Of a stretch of 64,000 nucleotides of DNA, positions 1 to 12,853 are shown in pieces. The notes under the pieces were generated by a model. It had not been told where the DNA came from. It worked only from the letters and a program-made list of their open reading frames with translations, and did no database searches. Positions within the stretch are counted from its first letter, which is position 1, and the number at the start of each line of letters is the position of its first letter. The DNA is from Zygaena filipendulae (lineage: Eukaryota; Arthropoda; Insecta; Lepidoptera; Zygaenidae), in assembly GCA_907165275.2 (NCBI GenBank), contig OU015662.1:7199501-7263500 (forward strand). The letters run 5' to 3'. The position numbers were made by a program, and so were the translations under genes.

Positions 1-663
1 TTTATGGAATATTAATAATAGAACATTTAAGAAGAATATTACTGTTTACTTTAAATGTTATGAATGTATTATAAAAAATAAAAGTATATACCTACATCAT
101 ATAACCACCTTGTTGGCACTGGGTAGCGCTAAGTGATAATAATGACCAAGCAACAATATTAATTATTCAAAAAACAAAATATCTAATTTGCAAATCAATT
201 CATAGCACATTAGTTTAACTTCATCATTTCTTACTTTAGAAGCAAAAATGAGGTAAACCTACCAAGCCTTCACTCACACAATTTCCTGAGAGATCAAAAA
301 AATTGAGGAATGATATTGAAGTCTTGTTTAGTAATTCTTCTGTACAGAGGTGAAAAAAATGTGGAGTCATTATGATTGAAGTTAAAAATTATATTAATGT
401 AAGCGGGCATCAATGACATGTAATTGCTGTGGTATAAAAGATTATGCTTTCTAATTAGAGAGAACAATGCGTTGATTAAAATGACGAATTAACTTTATTA
501 GAGGGCTTACCTAATCGTGAATGAGAAAAAAAGGTTTAAAACAGTAAGTAATAATAATGATTTGTTGCCAACGAAACTTTAATTTAATAACAAAAGATGT
601 CAATTTATGTACAAAATACCCATATGGTAATTAGCTATACATTAACGTATGTATAATTAAACC

Positions 664-3600
664 TTACACAGTTGTTTCTTCTAATGGTTGCGACTGTAAA
701 TAAATTTTGATGGCTTCAAATATTTTGTGGACTGGCTTTTGCAACATAGGTCCTCCAAATTCTTGCGATAAAGCTGGCCAATTCTCGTTCATGAATGTCA
801 GCATCGCTGTACCTGAAATACGTTGTTAATATCACTTACAGAACCCTTTTTCACTTGAAATATGAATAGATTATTTGGACTAATGTTTTTGACAATATTG
901 TAAATATGTATGTATAATAAATTATAATAATAATATAATAATCCACTTCACAACACACAGATCTACTTGATCCCACACTAAGCTATAAGCTTGTGTCGTG
1001 GAAACCAACCAAACGTGGTATATACTACACATACTATTACATATATATTATACTATATATATATATACACACCCAGACTGGAAAATGGAACCCTGTGTTC
1101 ATCACACAAAGTCCACCCCCACCGGGAATCGAACCCGGAACCTCTTGATTAGCGGGCAGGCATGGTGACCATTGCGCCAATCGGGTCGTCAATTAAAAAA
1201 AAATGCGCAAGTATCGTAGAACACTCGGTTGGAAATTTGGAATGAACTTCTTTTCGTAGCATATTATTGACTAGCTGTCCCGCGCGGATTCACCCGCCAT
1301 AATTCCAAAGTTCCCGCGGAATTGTTCCTTACAAACTTTGCAACCCCTTTTCATCCCCTTAGGTATTGAATTTTCAAAAATCCTATCTTATCGAATGCTT
1401 ACGTCATACAAAGAACGCAACCTCCAAGTTTCAGGTCTCTACGATCAGCGGTTTAGGCTGTGCGTTGATCTATCAGTCATTCAGGACAAAGCATTTTATA
1501 TGTATAGATTAAAATATGCAACAGAGCAAATTAGTATAACGACTGAGAGCAATTAAATGAAATTTTTGATGTATTTGAACCAATAACAAGAGTTTATTTT
1601 TATGGTAGATAATTATAACTGACTGCCACTGAGTTCAGCCAGTGCGAACCAAGAAGCAACCAATAGCCACTAACTAATTACTAAAAATAATAATACTTCC
1701 AAAAACCATTAACCAATAGGCGCGATGATGCCGTGATGGAAATCTTAGTAAATTTTTTTTCGCTAACCCCGCTAACCAGAATTTTTTTTCCATGTTTGAA
1801 TGAAAGCCATTACCATTACCAGCCATGAGGTAGTTTATGGGAAGGAATATTAGCATCATTATAAGTATTTTAAATTAAAGCCATTGATGTAATATGAGCA
1901 CCTATATTAACTTAATCATAAAAAATTTCACGTGACCAAATTTAATAGAAAAAAACTAAAAAAAACTAAGCAATCAAAATATTGTATCGATATAATTATG
2001 TGGTCAGCAGAGGTGAGTTTTTATGATGCTGAACTATTAGGTTTTTTTTTTCTATTTTCAGAGTTTTTGCCTCACATCAGTCTCATCTGTTGTAATGCAA
2101 AAAGCAAAAAGCGTGGGTACATAAATCAAATACACATTATGAATTTTTTTGGCGATTGTTATAGTAGTTATCATTACCTTAGTAAAATTAAATGTAATAA
2201 AAAAATTTAAGATTAATGTCAATTTAAGATGGTTATATAATATCAGACGTTAATTCTGATTTTTTTTAGGTCACCTAGGTAATTATAAAGACCTCATAAA
2301 GACTAAAGACAAGCTTACTTTATTATTAAAGGGGACATGAATAATCCCAAGGAGGAGACTGGTCAGTCATAGGGTTTTTTGCTCACTAGCAGCTCCATTT
2401 ACATTAATTTTGATATTCCCGCGGGAACTTATTGTTCTGAGATAAAACCACATCATTAAGGGATACCTCCTCTAGTTTTCGGTCAGTTAAAGAATTTTTT
2501 GAATCGATTTAGTAGTTCCGGAGATTATCTCCAACATCTGAACCTAAAAACTAAATTTTCGTAATGTTAGCGTTGATTTGATAAACTAACCTAACCTAAC
2601 CCAGATGTTTTTGGAGTCCAGCTGCTATGACCTGCAACATAGCCCGCGCGACTTTGGTATTCCCACATTAACTCTTTATACTTAGCGGGTTAAAATTTTG
2701 CCTTTTTTCCTACTCATAAGATGCAATCTATTTCCTTACAAAAATCCGACTTTGTCCTGTCGTTTGGTCGTAATAGACAAAAAGAGTTGCCTCGCATTAA
2801 TATTATAAGTATGGACTGACTAGTTTCTGATGCTAATTTGATATTCAAATGATACGCTTTATAAGCTTTATAACGTTTATTAGAAAACTTGGTCAGCGAT
2901 CATTTACTTTTCATATTCTGAAGGTCAATTCTACTAACGCAAACCTCAATACGGCACCGCTACAGTTTCTGTAAGCTGCCAATATTTACCCCGTGGCCGT
3001 GGGGACCAATCGTTTTATGTCATAACGACATTATCAAAACAAAAACTTTGAAACTTCAAACATTAAATAGTTGGAGCAATTTCGAGTCACGCTGATTATT
3101 TCAAAGAATTTAGAAGATAATTTTGGTTAACTTTTGAAAAAACTTGAACGAGCTTCAGGACCTAAAGAATAAAAAAAAATGTTACATTTTACGGTTTTGC
3201 TTTGGTAGAGAATATCGTTAAAAATTTGCACGATTGTCCCCCAGGAGCTTCAGTCTTGACATACATAAAGACTGCTTATCGATCGTTTTCGATGGATATT
3301 TTCTTAAAAATAAAACATATAGATTTTTCATAGTCTCTACAATATAAATATTGATTTTTTTTGCTTTATTATCGAACACAACTGTCAAATTAACGATTTC
3401 TATAAATAAAATGCAAGTCGCTTTTTACGATAGTCTGGATACGGCAAGTGTTTTTTTCGCTAAACTTAACGATCGATAGGAGATCACATCTATCGTTAAG
3501 TATGTCGAGACCGCGGCCCAGGTATGTGAATCGATGCGAAAACCAAATTATGGAAAATGTTTACTTACTCAATTCCTTATTGCCATTGAACAGGTTCGTC

Positions 3601-5231
3601 AGATCAAAATGTACCCCACCCTTGACATCATGTTTAAAGGTGACACTCTTCAAATCTATAACATCTTTGCCATTTTCGTTTTTGATCACATCGTAAGGAA
3701 ATGTCATATCTAATTGTATTCCCTCTGTAATAAAACAAGAACTTGAAAACGGATCGATGTTAAGCCGGGAATGTCCAGTTTGGATATTAGGTACGTCCGT
3801 TTTTTATATTGTTGGAAGTATACATCTTGTTATTTTTAACGAACTTTAAAAAGGGTATTTTCTCTGTTTGTATTATTAGTGCGCGATTTTTCAGACGTAG
3901 GTATAGAAAGATTTTAGTACCTATTATATATTATATAAAATTTAATATAACCAATTACCTCGCGTCTTCACCAGCCTGTATATCGAGGTTCCCTCAGGAA
4001 CTTTTGTATCGCGATTAAAGTCTTATAAATTTCTTGTGACTTAGGTAATAAAACCTCCGAAGTAACTAGGTAGGTATAAAATTTATTGAACCAAAATTAT
4101 TACTCACTCAGTTTTATTGTCAGATCACCATCTCCGCTTATTGGTAGTATGAGCAACATGCCGGATGCTTTGTATTTTCCTTTAACTGTCATGTCGGTAT
4201 GTAAAACCACACGCAAATGTTTCTTGGCCATATCTAATCTGGAAGAAGCAAAAAACACTGCTTACAGATCCTAAGGTATACCGATAGGCTATATACCTAG
4301 GTTATATTCTTTGTTACTTGTCGTTATAACTTTCGATAGTCCGACGGGCACTTCGCAATGTATCCGAGATATAACAAAGTGCATTATAATTATATTACTG
4401 TTTTAAGTGAAAACCATAGTCTTTACTTACTTAATACTTTCAATCACCGATTTCTTAAGTCCTTTTGCGTCGATGTCTTTGACTGCCAAATTAAGACCTG
4501 CCAAGTCTATTTTGATTTTATCAACTTTCATCACATCAAGTGGTTCGATTCCCAGTTCAGGGATGCCACCAGAAATCAATGGAACGAATGCCTGAGCTGA
4601 GGATTTTATGCATTCTGAATCGGACAACGAGCATTTCTGAACCGGTGGTACTGGAACACATAATTTTTATGATATTGTTAGATATATTATACATTTCTAA
4701 CATTACCAAATTTATAAATATTATAAATTTAATAATAATATAATAAAATTTTAAATTTGTTTATTAGTGCGAAATTATTTTTGTCAACGCGTCAACAATG
4801 GAATAAGTGAAAAATATTAGGAAGCTTTATATAATAAAGTAACTAATAGTGGAAACTTTATTGTGTATAAAAGATTACATTTATTTAACTATAATACGTA
4901 CCTATAACCTTTTCTTTTTCCGAATATACGGATAAATATATAAAAAAATAATAAATATGCATAAAAACTTCAACAAATATATTAAATTATTTTAATAATA
5001 ATATATCTCAATCGATTCCAAAGGCAAAAACAGATGCACTTGATGATTTTGCAAGCTTATATTGGTTATTATTATTTTTTACTTGCATTTACTTATTTAA
5101 GTAGTCCATTTCAAAATATTCAAACCGATTTTCAAACTCTTTCTGAAAAAAAAAAAAAGATACTTACCAGCAGCATGCATAATCGATAGTTGAGCAATAA
5201 ATAACATTTTAAACAATAATAACCGAATCAT
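664..5231 (-). CDS. takeout/JHBP-like secreted lipid-binding protein (takeout-like 1), 5 exons, 239 aa
   Basis: Coding exons on the minus strand are 5168-5231, 4431-4650, 4108-4238, 3569-3724 and 664-812, all with GT-AG borders and intron phases 1, 2, 1, 1. Together they give 720 nt including a TAA stop. The product starts with a hydrophobic signal peptide (about residues 1-21, rich in Leu/Ile/Phe). A cysteine pair follows at residues 28 and 35, the position of the N-terminal disulphide of the takeout/juvenile-hormone-binding (JHBP) family. The remainder has the family pattern: LDMAKKHLRVVLHTDMTVKG in exon 3, FDLTNLFNGNKEL at the end of exon 4, and a C-terminal stretch with MNENWPAL and an amphipathic helix. 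Family members are secreted extracellular carriers of hydrophobic ligands; the ligand cannot be told from sequence. The Met at 5231 is chosen because it starts the signal peptide. Intron 4 (2.8 kb) holds a SINE. The gene points away from the two other takeout-like genes and is more diverged from them. Confidence 0.9.
921..1190 (-). mobile_element. tRNA-derived SINE (copy A)
   Basis: On the minus strand the copy starts 'gacgacccgattggcgcaat', carries an A-box-like TGGCGCAATGG and a B-box GGTTCCGGGTTCGATTCC (complement at 1121-1142), and ends in an ATT-rich tail. It lies in intron 4 of takeout-like 1. The tRNA-like head and simple 3' tail identify a SINE. Confidence 0.85.
1271..1497 (+). repeat. 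'ctagctgtcccgcgcgg' repeat, long variant
   Basis: It starts 'ctagctgtcccgcgcggatt' and continues through 'gcaaccccttttcatcccct' to 'tacgatcagcggtttaggct'. The whole unit recurs at 58153-58400. This is a variant of the abundant GC-headed interspersed repeat in this window; it lies in intron 4 of takeout-like 1. Confidence 0.7.
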
Positions 5232-5799
5232 GATGGAATTTTAAAATTATGTTTTCTTGAATGACCGCACTGATGTAAGTCGGAACACTTTGTAAACGTT
5301 ACTTTAGTCGCAGGTTTTATTAATATTAACAGGACGATGACGTAGAAACTTGATGATCAAGGACAAAGATCTTAACTCTCGTAAATAATTTATTATCTTT
5401 CTTGTTTGTTTTTTTTTTGCTTCAAATTCGTATTAAGAATAATATGCATCCGCTGAATTTTGAGATTCCTTCCTGAATTTTGAGATGAAAGCACCTATCT
5501 ATAATATGGGTCTATGACCTAGGCCTTAACCCAAAGAAACCAAATAGTCATTTAATGAAAGTCCTTTCAGACGTTAAAAAAATTTCCCCAAATGCCTATA
5601 ACAACAGACCAGAATTCTAAAAATTGTGTTTATTAATATCTGACCTTTCATCCATGATCCATCCCCCAGTCGCATTTTTCATAAATCTTGCTCGAGAGCG
5701 ATAACCTTTTTTCGAGAGCGTTATTGTTGTGAAAATTGGGTGAGGTTAGTGATTAGATGAGTGGAAGTACAAAAACATTAAGTGTGGTCAGTAATTCCA

Positions 5800-6223
5800 C
5801 AAATTGACGATCCGATTGCTTTTAAATCAGGAAAAAACCAAATGTATTAAATTTACCATGCCAAATGTAAGGCAAGTTGACACTAATGTAAAAATTAAGG
5901 ATGAAATGTTGGCACTTGAGAACACCACGGTATTTTTGGGTATCACACTGGATGCAAAGCTTCAATGGGGTCCACATATAGTTGGCTTATCGAGCAAACT
6001 CAGTTCTGCAGTTTGTGCAGTTAAAAAAATCTGTCAATTGACAAACTTAGAAACCGCTAGATTAGTTTATTTTAGCTACTTACATAGCATTATGTCTTAT
6101 GGTGTTCTGTTGTGGGGTAATGCTGCTGAAATTAATAGTATCTTCGTCTTACAGAAAAGAGCAGTTAGAGCTATCTATAGAATGGGCCCCAGAGATTCGC
6201 TCAGAGATAAGTTTAAGAAAATT
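5800..6223 (+). pseudogene. non-LTR retrotransposon reverse transcriptase, 5'-truncated host element (5' part)
   Basis: Residues 1-140 of the ORF starting at 5804 read as the end of a reverse transcriptase: NQEKTKCIKFT just after the missing catalytic site, then FLGITLDAKLQW, SYGVLLWG and LQKRAVRAIYRM up to SLRDKFKKI. These are hallmarks of Jockey/CR1-type LINE polymerases. The 5' end, including the YxDD catalytic box, is absent. The protein then switches abruptly into a different LINE; its natural continuation is found at 7107-7424. It is a dead copy. Confidence 0.85.
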
Positions 6224-7106
6224 AAAATTCATTTTGACTACACTCTGAACGGTGTTCTACTCGCTTGTAACTCTATAGCTAAAGACTTAGGTATAATATT
6301 TGACGAAAAACTTACATTTAGATACCATTATGACCATGTAATTAATAGAAGCCTCAGTCTGCTGGGCTTCATATCCAGATCCACCAAAGGTTTTAAAAAA
6401 CCCGCTAGCATCATTTATCTCTACTGCACCCTCGTCAGAAGTACTCTTGAATACAACTCGGTTGTATGGTCTCCTTACTACACGGTGCACATTGGTCGAA
6501 TTGAAAGAGTTCAAAAACGCTGTCTAAAGTTAATTACTTTCAGGTATAAAAATTCCACAAGATCGCTTCAGACGTACGGGGACAGGTTGAACAGATTCGG
6601 TATGATCTCTTTAGAAACCCGTCGCAAGTGTAGAGACCAGATCCTGCTACATAAAATAATACACCACCAGATCGATAGCCCTTACATCTTATCACTTTTA
6701 AATTTCAACACCAATTATCGTTCTCGACGTCCCAATAACTTCTCACTTCGGATATTCACTAACAACACATCTTTTTACAATCCAGTTGTACGGATGTGTC
6801 GCCAATACAATGAGCTCGTCCCTAAAGGTGCAGACGTGGACGTTTTTAATTGTAATTTTAGGATATACTTAAAAAATATCAACGACTACCTCTAGCTGTC
6901 GTACTTGCTAATTGTGGTTCTATTTTTTCTGAGATCCATAAATATCAAAATAAATTTAAATATTACTTTGTACTTTGCTCGATATTTTTTGTCTTTCTAG
7001 GTATGCATATATCTGGTTTGTGGTCGGAACATATAATAATACACTATAATAAGTAAAAATTGTAATGACTACAATCTGTTTTGTGTACTTAAATAAATAA
7101 ATAAAT
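6224..7106 (+). mobile_element. second 5'-truncated LINE inserted inside the first
   Basis: From about 6224 the 363-codon ORF continues in frame into another reverse-transcriptase C-terminus: AKDLGIIFDEKLTF, LGFISRSTKGF, LVRSTLEYNSVVWSP, IERVQKRCLKLITF, ending with the stop at 6893-6895. A 3' UTR of about 200 bp and an (AAAT)n tail at 7091-7106 follow. A short 3' tail repeat and 5' truncation are typical of LINE insertion. No clear target-site duplication could be fixed by eye. Confidence 0.8.
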
Positions 7107-7560
7107 AATATAATGACAATGCACTGTCAGTATATCTACGAAAATTTAATTTACGTTCATAAAAATTATACACAAATGAAGAAAAATTGTGATATCCATA
7201 GCGTAAATACTAGAAATAAAAATAAGCTAGCATTACCCATTACTAGGCTTCATAAAACAAGTAGAACTTTTATAGTCAACAGTATAAAATTTTATAACAA
7301 AATCCCTGAAACAGCGACAGATTTCTCTCTTACTAAATTTAAAACTTATGTTAAACAAAAATTAATTTCCAAGGCGTATTATAGTGTGAGTGAGTACTTG
7401 GATGACCGGCAAGCATGGAATTAGGCCTATTTTGGTCACTCTGATGCACTTTATATTTTTTTTTATTATTTATATAATAATTTATATAATAATATTATGA
7501 TTGCCGTGTAAAAGAGCTCATTGTGGCCTATTTACAGAATAAATATTTGAAATTTGAATT
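7107..7560 (+). pseudogene. host LINE, 3' continuation and tail
   Basis: The frame at 7107-7424 reads NIMTMHCQYIYENLIYVHKN and onward to a TAG. This is the expected continuation of the SLRDKFKKI sequence broken off at 6223. After the stop comes a 3' UTR ending in 'aaatatttgaaatttgaattt' repeats, a usual LINE tail. The host copy is therefore split in two by the insertion. Confidence 0.8.
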
Positions 7561-7579
7561 TGCAATTTGAAATTTGATT

Positions 7580-7814
7580 GATGATTGGCGCAGTAGGTCA
7601 CCATGCCTGCCCGCTAATCAAAGGGTTCCGGGTTCGATTCCCGGTGGGGGTGGACTTTGTGTGATGAACACAGGGTTCCATTTTCCAGTCTGGGCGTGTA
7701 TATAGGTATATATTATAATATATATGCAATAATATGTAGTATATACAACGTTTGCTTGGTTTCCACAACACAAGCTTAGCCTAGTGTTGTGAAGTGGATT
7801 ATTATTATTATTAA
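7580..7814 (+). mobile_element. tRNA-derived SINE (copy B)
   Basis: Same family as the copy at 921: 'attggcgcagtaggtcacca', the B-box GGTTCCGGGTTCGATTCC, 'cttggtttccacaacacaag' and an (ATT)n tail. It sits directly after the LINE tail at about 7560. Confidence 0.85.
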
Positions 7815-8749
7815 CTAGAACACTAAATAGTATTTATCAAGAGCTTAATCCGTGCTTCGCAAAGCTTGTGAAGCCGTTGGTGCTGCTTTTATAACGTTGT
7901 TGTTATGAATTTCGAATCACAGTTAGATAATTAAGCCTTGTTCTTATTTCATGTCTGGAGCTAAACAAAACAATGTACGTACCAATGGTATGCAAGTTAT
8001 GGTAGACAAAATATAAAAGATGAGTGATTTCCGACTCCTTGGATTTGTTGTTCCATATTTTTTACGTAAGTAATAAACTATTTATTATATTGTAGACATG
8101 AGTCATGACTGACACCTGTAAATAAGTAATAATATATTTTTTTATTGTTCCGCTTGGTTGAGTACTGAGGGGTCAAACTTTAATAGGATCTTCAAGAGAT
8201 ACTGGTTACTATGTTGTTGATCGTTTATGTTATGGTCAAGGAAAATATTATCTATATAAATATATGATATTTGATTTCTTATAGATAATTGAGTAGGTCT
8301 ATTTACCATGGCATATATGATATGGGAACTAGTTTATTTAAGCTTCCTTATGTATAACAGTGTATGTTACAATATTTCGTTTATTCGCAGAGAATGTTGG
8401 CATAATGCCTACATAGCTATCTATCTATACTATGGTAAAAGAGTAGAATCCGCGATTCTGTACATTGAATATTTTTAAGAAAAATTGACAGGGAGCGATA
8501 AAAGAAGAGTAACCAACCACAAAAAAATAGTTTACGCGGCATTGCAATGCTCGAATGTTAGAAGATGTGTGAGTATTCGCATGTGAACTCCCGATTCCGT
8601 GTGCGAAAGTAATTCGAGTGTTAGAAAATACAGCCCCTGACAACCCTTGTCACGCTTTGTCATGACCAGAGAGTATTATTTTCTTTGGTCATGACACCAT
8701 TGATAGTAAATCAATGCATGACACTCACAAATAACGTGGCTGTATGATG

Positions 8750-9724
8750 GTAATAGTACATTGTTATCCTAGGGGTGAAAGTAATTCGATCGATCTATTG
8801 GCAAACTCCGTCTCGGGACTAAATAAGTCTTACCCCGAGGATAACACTGTGCTTTTCATTACGAATGCAAGGAAAGTCAAAATAAAAATAGGAATTAGCT
8901 AAAGAAAAAAATGAGTGAATTTTATTTTACATAAATCAACCATTAGGTGTGCTACTGGCCAGTAAGTATGCCCCCTATGACATAAAAAAAACTTGAGTTT
9001 CTGCAGTATCCAGCTGTCAGTTGAAAGCGATTCTCCCTAGGGCTGAAAAGTGTGACTTTCAACCCGCTTCTCAGGCAACTTCAGACCTACTTTCCGAGTA
9101 TGAGTAATGAAATAGTACATTGTTATCCAAGGGGTGAAAGTAACTCATTTAGTGCCGAGACGGGGTTTGGCGCCCGAGCGTAGCGAGGGCGCCAATAGTT
9201 CGAGGCACTAAATAAGTTACTTTCTCCCGAGGGTAACACTGTGCTTTTCATTACGAATGCAAGGAAAGTCAAAATAAAAATAGGAATTAGCTAAAGAAAA
9301 AATGAGTGAAGATCGGATAGTCGCTTGACACTTTCCCACCTATTTCTTTTTCTTTGGCCGGCTAGCTATTCAGCCAGTATTTTTTATTTACATTGTGGCG
9401 ACCTAAAAAAAATATTTTCTTTAATTATTAAGTATTAATTAAAGAAAATAAAAAAATATAAATAGGAATTAGCTTAAGAAAAAGTGAGTGAATTTTATTT
9501 TAATTAATACCTACTTAAACTTTACGTTATTTCAATTTTACATCGCGCTGGCTGTATAGAAAGTTGAAACATGGTTCAATAGAAATGTGAAAATAGACCT
9601 AGTTTTTTTTAAATAATTTGACAGTTGTCAGTTGAAAGCGATTCTCCCTAGGGCTGAAAAGGGTTACTTTCAACCCGCTTCTCAGGCAACTTCAGACCTA
9701 CTTTCCGAGCATGAGTAATGAAAA
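8750..9724 (+). repeat. tandem pair of a non-coding transposon-like unit
   Basis: Two units follow each other (about 8750-9111 and 9112-9724). Each begins 'gtacattgttatcc..gggtgaaagtaa' and contains 'tgcttttcattacgaatgca', 'aaataggaattagctaaaga' and 'gttgaaagcgattctcccta'. Each ends 'cttcagacctactttccgag' then 'atgagtaatgaaa'. The second has extra sequence in the middle. No ORF. Confidence 0.7.
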
Positions 9725-10431
9725 AGAATTTTAACGTACCTGTGCGGTTATTATATCAAGTTTGTAAAGGTTACCTGAGGTTGTGTGCAGGTTATGGTAT
9801 GTAAACCTACGACATAGCATTAAAAAGATTTTATTTGTGTAAAGTCCCGTTTTTTGTTCACGAAAACACCTATTGGTTTTGAAAAGCTAATCGATCAAAA
9901 TCGATATTGTGAATGAATACAAGACTTGTTTTTACCTATATAAAAGTTACTAAGTACCTACAATATATTATTGCAATTACTTTTTCAAAGATACCAAAGT
10001 TTAGCCGTGAAAAATATGATCGAAATATTTGCGTAAAACACATAAACACGCGTAAAAAACATAGTTTTCACCAAAATTAGCATTATTTTTCAGTCAGCAA
10101 AATAATCGTCTGTTTTGCGTCGTTTCAAGTAGTTTTATTTCACATTTCTTTTGATGTTGATTCTATCTTTATCAAGCGAAAATTTAAATCAGCTTTGACT
10201 TAAATTTTCAGAGCTTTTTAAACCGATACAAGAAAAGTCAACATAATGAGATATAGATGAGGTACGTTAACTAACTAACACTTGTTATTAATTGCTTTTA
10301 ACGGATTCTGGAAAGTTTTATCCCATATAAATAGCTGATATGCCTACGTAATAAATAATCCTTACGATGCTAAATGAAATGAAATGAATGAAATGATAAA
10401 AACTTTATTGAACACCACAAAGTGAGTTTAT

Positions 10432-10823
10432 TGTTAGTTTGTTACGCTTTCAAGCCTTAACAGCTCAACCAATCATTATAAAATTTTGCATACTTAGATA
10501 CACGTTGTCGGGTGTAAAAAAAAGGAAATACGTAGGTTTTTTTTATATTTTTTATATCCCGAAATTCACGCAGGAACTCCGAAATGACGGTAAAACTGCA
10601 TTAAATGCATAACTACACTTTGTCAGGTGCAGGAGGAGGCCTACCTATAAATTGAATTGCTTTATATGCTTTATCGTACGATAACCACCTTTAAGCGCCT
10701 GCTGGTCCTGCTTTAAGAGCTCATAGTACAGGAACAAGTATAGAAAAGGTTATTGGGTACTTTTATGCCAGAATCCCCGCGGGATCTCTAAAATTAACGC
10801 GGGTGAAACCGCGGGAACAATTT
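10432..10823 (-). repeat. 'ctagctgt'-type interspersed repeat (minus)
   Basis: It reads from 'gttacgctttcaagccttaa' to 'gcgggtgaaaccgcgggaac', the reverse-complement layout of the family. The length suggests two copies fused or an insertion inside. Confidence 0.65.
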
Positions 10824-11900
10824 AAAAAAAAAAACTGTTAGAGGATTTATTGAAAACTATAGCAGTACCCACGTGTATTTCACGATGATCTTAGCAGTTA
10901 TAAGGCGTGAAAACGTAAAACAAAACAAACAAATAAACTGACATTCGCATTTATAATAAGTACTTACTGAGGATTATAGTTATCAGTTGGATAAAAAGTC
11001 AGGAGCTTCGCCTCTGTCGAGTTTCTGACGGACACCTCACACCTTTTATAAAATACCTAGATAGCACGTAATAGGTATGCCGATATGGCGAATACGCCGA
11101 TTGAAAAACCTTTTCATATGATGATATTTATAAATTTTTTGTCTAAAAATAAATTGTATATGTCACTGTCAAATTGTAAATACCGTTAGATTACAATGTA
11201 TCTCGTGAGATCGTAAATTGTCAAAAGATCGTGAACCGTAACACTGTCTTGGCATAATATTGCCGACCTTGCGCCGGCCACTGCCGCGGCACGCTCGCTA
11301 CGCTCGCTCGGCTCGTGCGACTTGGTCAGCAGTACAAACCTAACCTAACCGTAAGTCATAAATTATAATCTACCGAAAAATAATGCGATAAATGCATTAA
11401 ATTTTAAGTAGTATTTTACGGTTCACAATCTTTTTGTTCTAATAAGACCTTTGTTTCGAGTTACATAACTCTTAGAGCCTCTAGAATGGGTCGGGTCTAC
11501 TTTGTTGTTTGTACCTTACAAAGGTTTTTCATTTCATATAGGTAGGTATAAAGTTTTAATTCATTTTCTCACTACCTCGCTATATTTGTATACCTACCGC
11601 AGCAACGTAGAAAAAGAATAAGAAACAGCACATAGACCTTCTCTGTTTGCCGTCGAGTCTAAAGGGCATTACCTAGGTAGATTACTTAAATCGCAAATAC
11701 GAGTATACCATAGATTAATAGAAGTGTGTCAATTAGGCGTCTGCCATCATATGAAAAGTATTATCATAAATGAAAGGTCATCTCAGATAAGAAAATAGAT
11801 TTTTTTAATTATTTAATATTTTTACCAAAACTTAAAAAAAAAATCGACCTAGTGAATAGGAAATTTTAACCTAAATTGTAAATTATCTATCTATCTATAT

Positions 11901-12588
11901 GACGATCCGCTTGGCGCAGTATGTCACCATGCCTACCCGCTAATCAAGGGGTTCCGGGTTCGATTCCTGGTAGGGGTGAACTTTGTCTGATGAACATAGG
12001 GTTCCATTTTCCAGTCTGAGCGTGTATATATACTATCTATAGTATAATATATCCTACTTCCTACTTAATATTAATGTGAAAGTGTGGGTGTTTGGATGTT
12101 TGGATGTTTGTTACTAAATCACGCAAAAACGGCTGAACGGATTTGGATGAAATTTGTCATATACGTTGTCAGGGGGACAGAGACGGATATAGGGTACTTT
12201 TTATCCCGTAATTCCCGTGGGAACTCCGAAATTACCGCGGGTGAAACCGCGGGGCACAGCTAGTACCTAATATTATAAATGCGAAAGTTTGTAAGAATGT
12301 ATGGATGTATGGATGTTTGTTATTCTTTCACGCAAAAACTACTGAATGGATTTAAATGAAACTTTACAATAATATGGCTTATACCTACATCAGATTAACA
12401 CATAGGGTACTTTTTATCCCGGAAATCCCGCGGGAACTCTGAAATTAACGCGGGCGAAACCACTGGGCACAACTAGTATGTAATAATATTATGTGCCTAG
12501 TATACACCACGTTTGCTTGGTTTCCACGACACAAGCTTAGTGTTGGATCATGTAGATCTGTGTTGTGAAAGTGGATTATTATTATTAT
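11901..12588 (+). mobile_element. tRNA-derived SINE (copy C), split by inserted repeats
   Basis: The head (11901-12046) and the tail (12479-12588, ending in ATT repeats) are collinear with the other SINE copies. About 430 bp of two 'ctagctgt'-type repeats lie between them. Together they make one SINE interrupted by later insertions. Confidence 0.8.
12060..12479 (-). repeat. two head-to-tail 'ctagctgt'-type repeats inside SINE copy C
   Basis: Two minus-strand copies abut: 12060-12264 ends 'gtgaaaccgcggggcacagc' and 12270-12479 ends 'gcgaaaccactgggcacaac'. They interrupt the SINE at 11901-12588. Confidence 0.75.
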
Positions 12589-12658
12589 CTACGTAACGGC
12601 TCGATAGTGAAGCATGAATTTTAGAGCAAACAATGCATCTTGAACCCTTTTTCGGTTT

Positions 12659-12853
12659 ACTAGCTGTTCCCCGCTGTTTCACACGCGTTAATTTTGGAGT
12701 TCCCGTGGGAATTCTGTTTTTTTTCTGGGTATACCCCGGACAACGTTTATGTGGATTTCCATGATGTTCGGTTGAGTAATTAGGGCGTGAAAGCGTAACA
12801 AAGAAACGAACATACAAAAACATTCGCATTTAATTATAATATTAATAAGGATT
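12659..12853 (+). repeat. 'ctagctgt'-type interspersed repeat
   Basis: It begins 'actagctgttccccgctgtt' and ends at 'cattcgcatttaattataat' plus 'attaataagg'. Start and end words are those of the family. Confidence 0.7.

Noticed and set aside
7580..7650. Possible tRNA gene (A and B boxes)
   Set aside because: The boxes belong to a SINE repeated at 921, 11901 and 32984; there is no acceptor-stem pairing or anticodon arm of a true tRNA.
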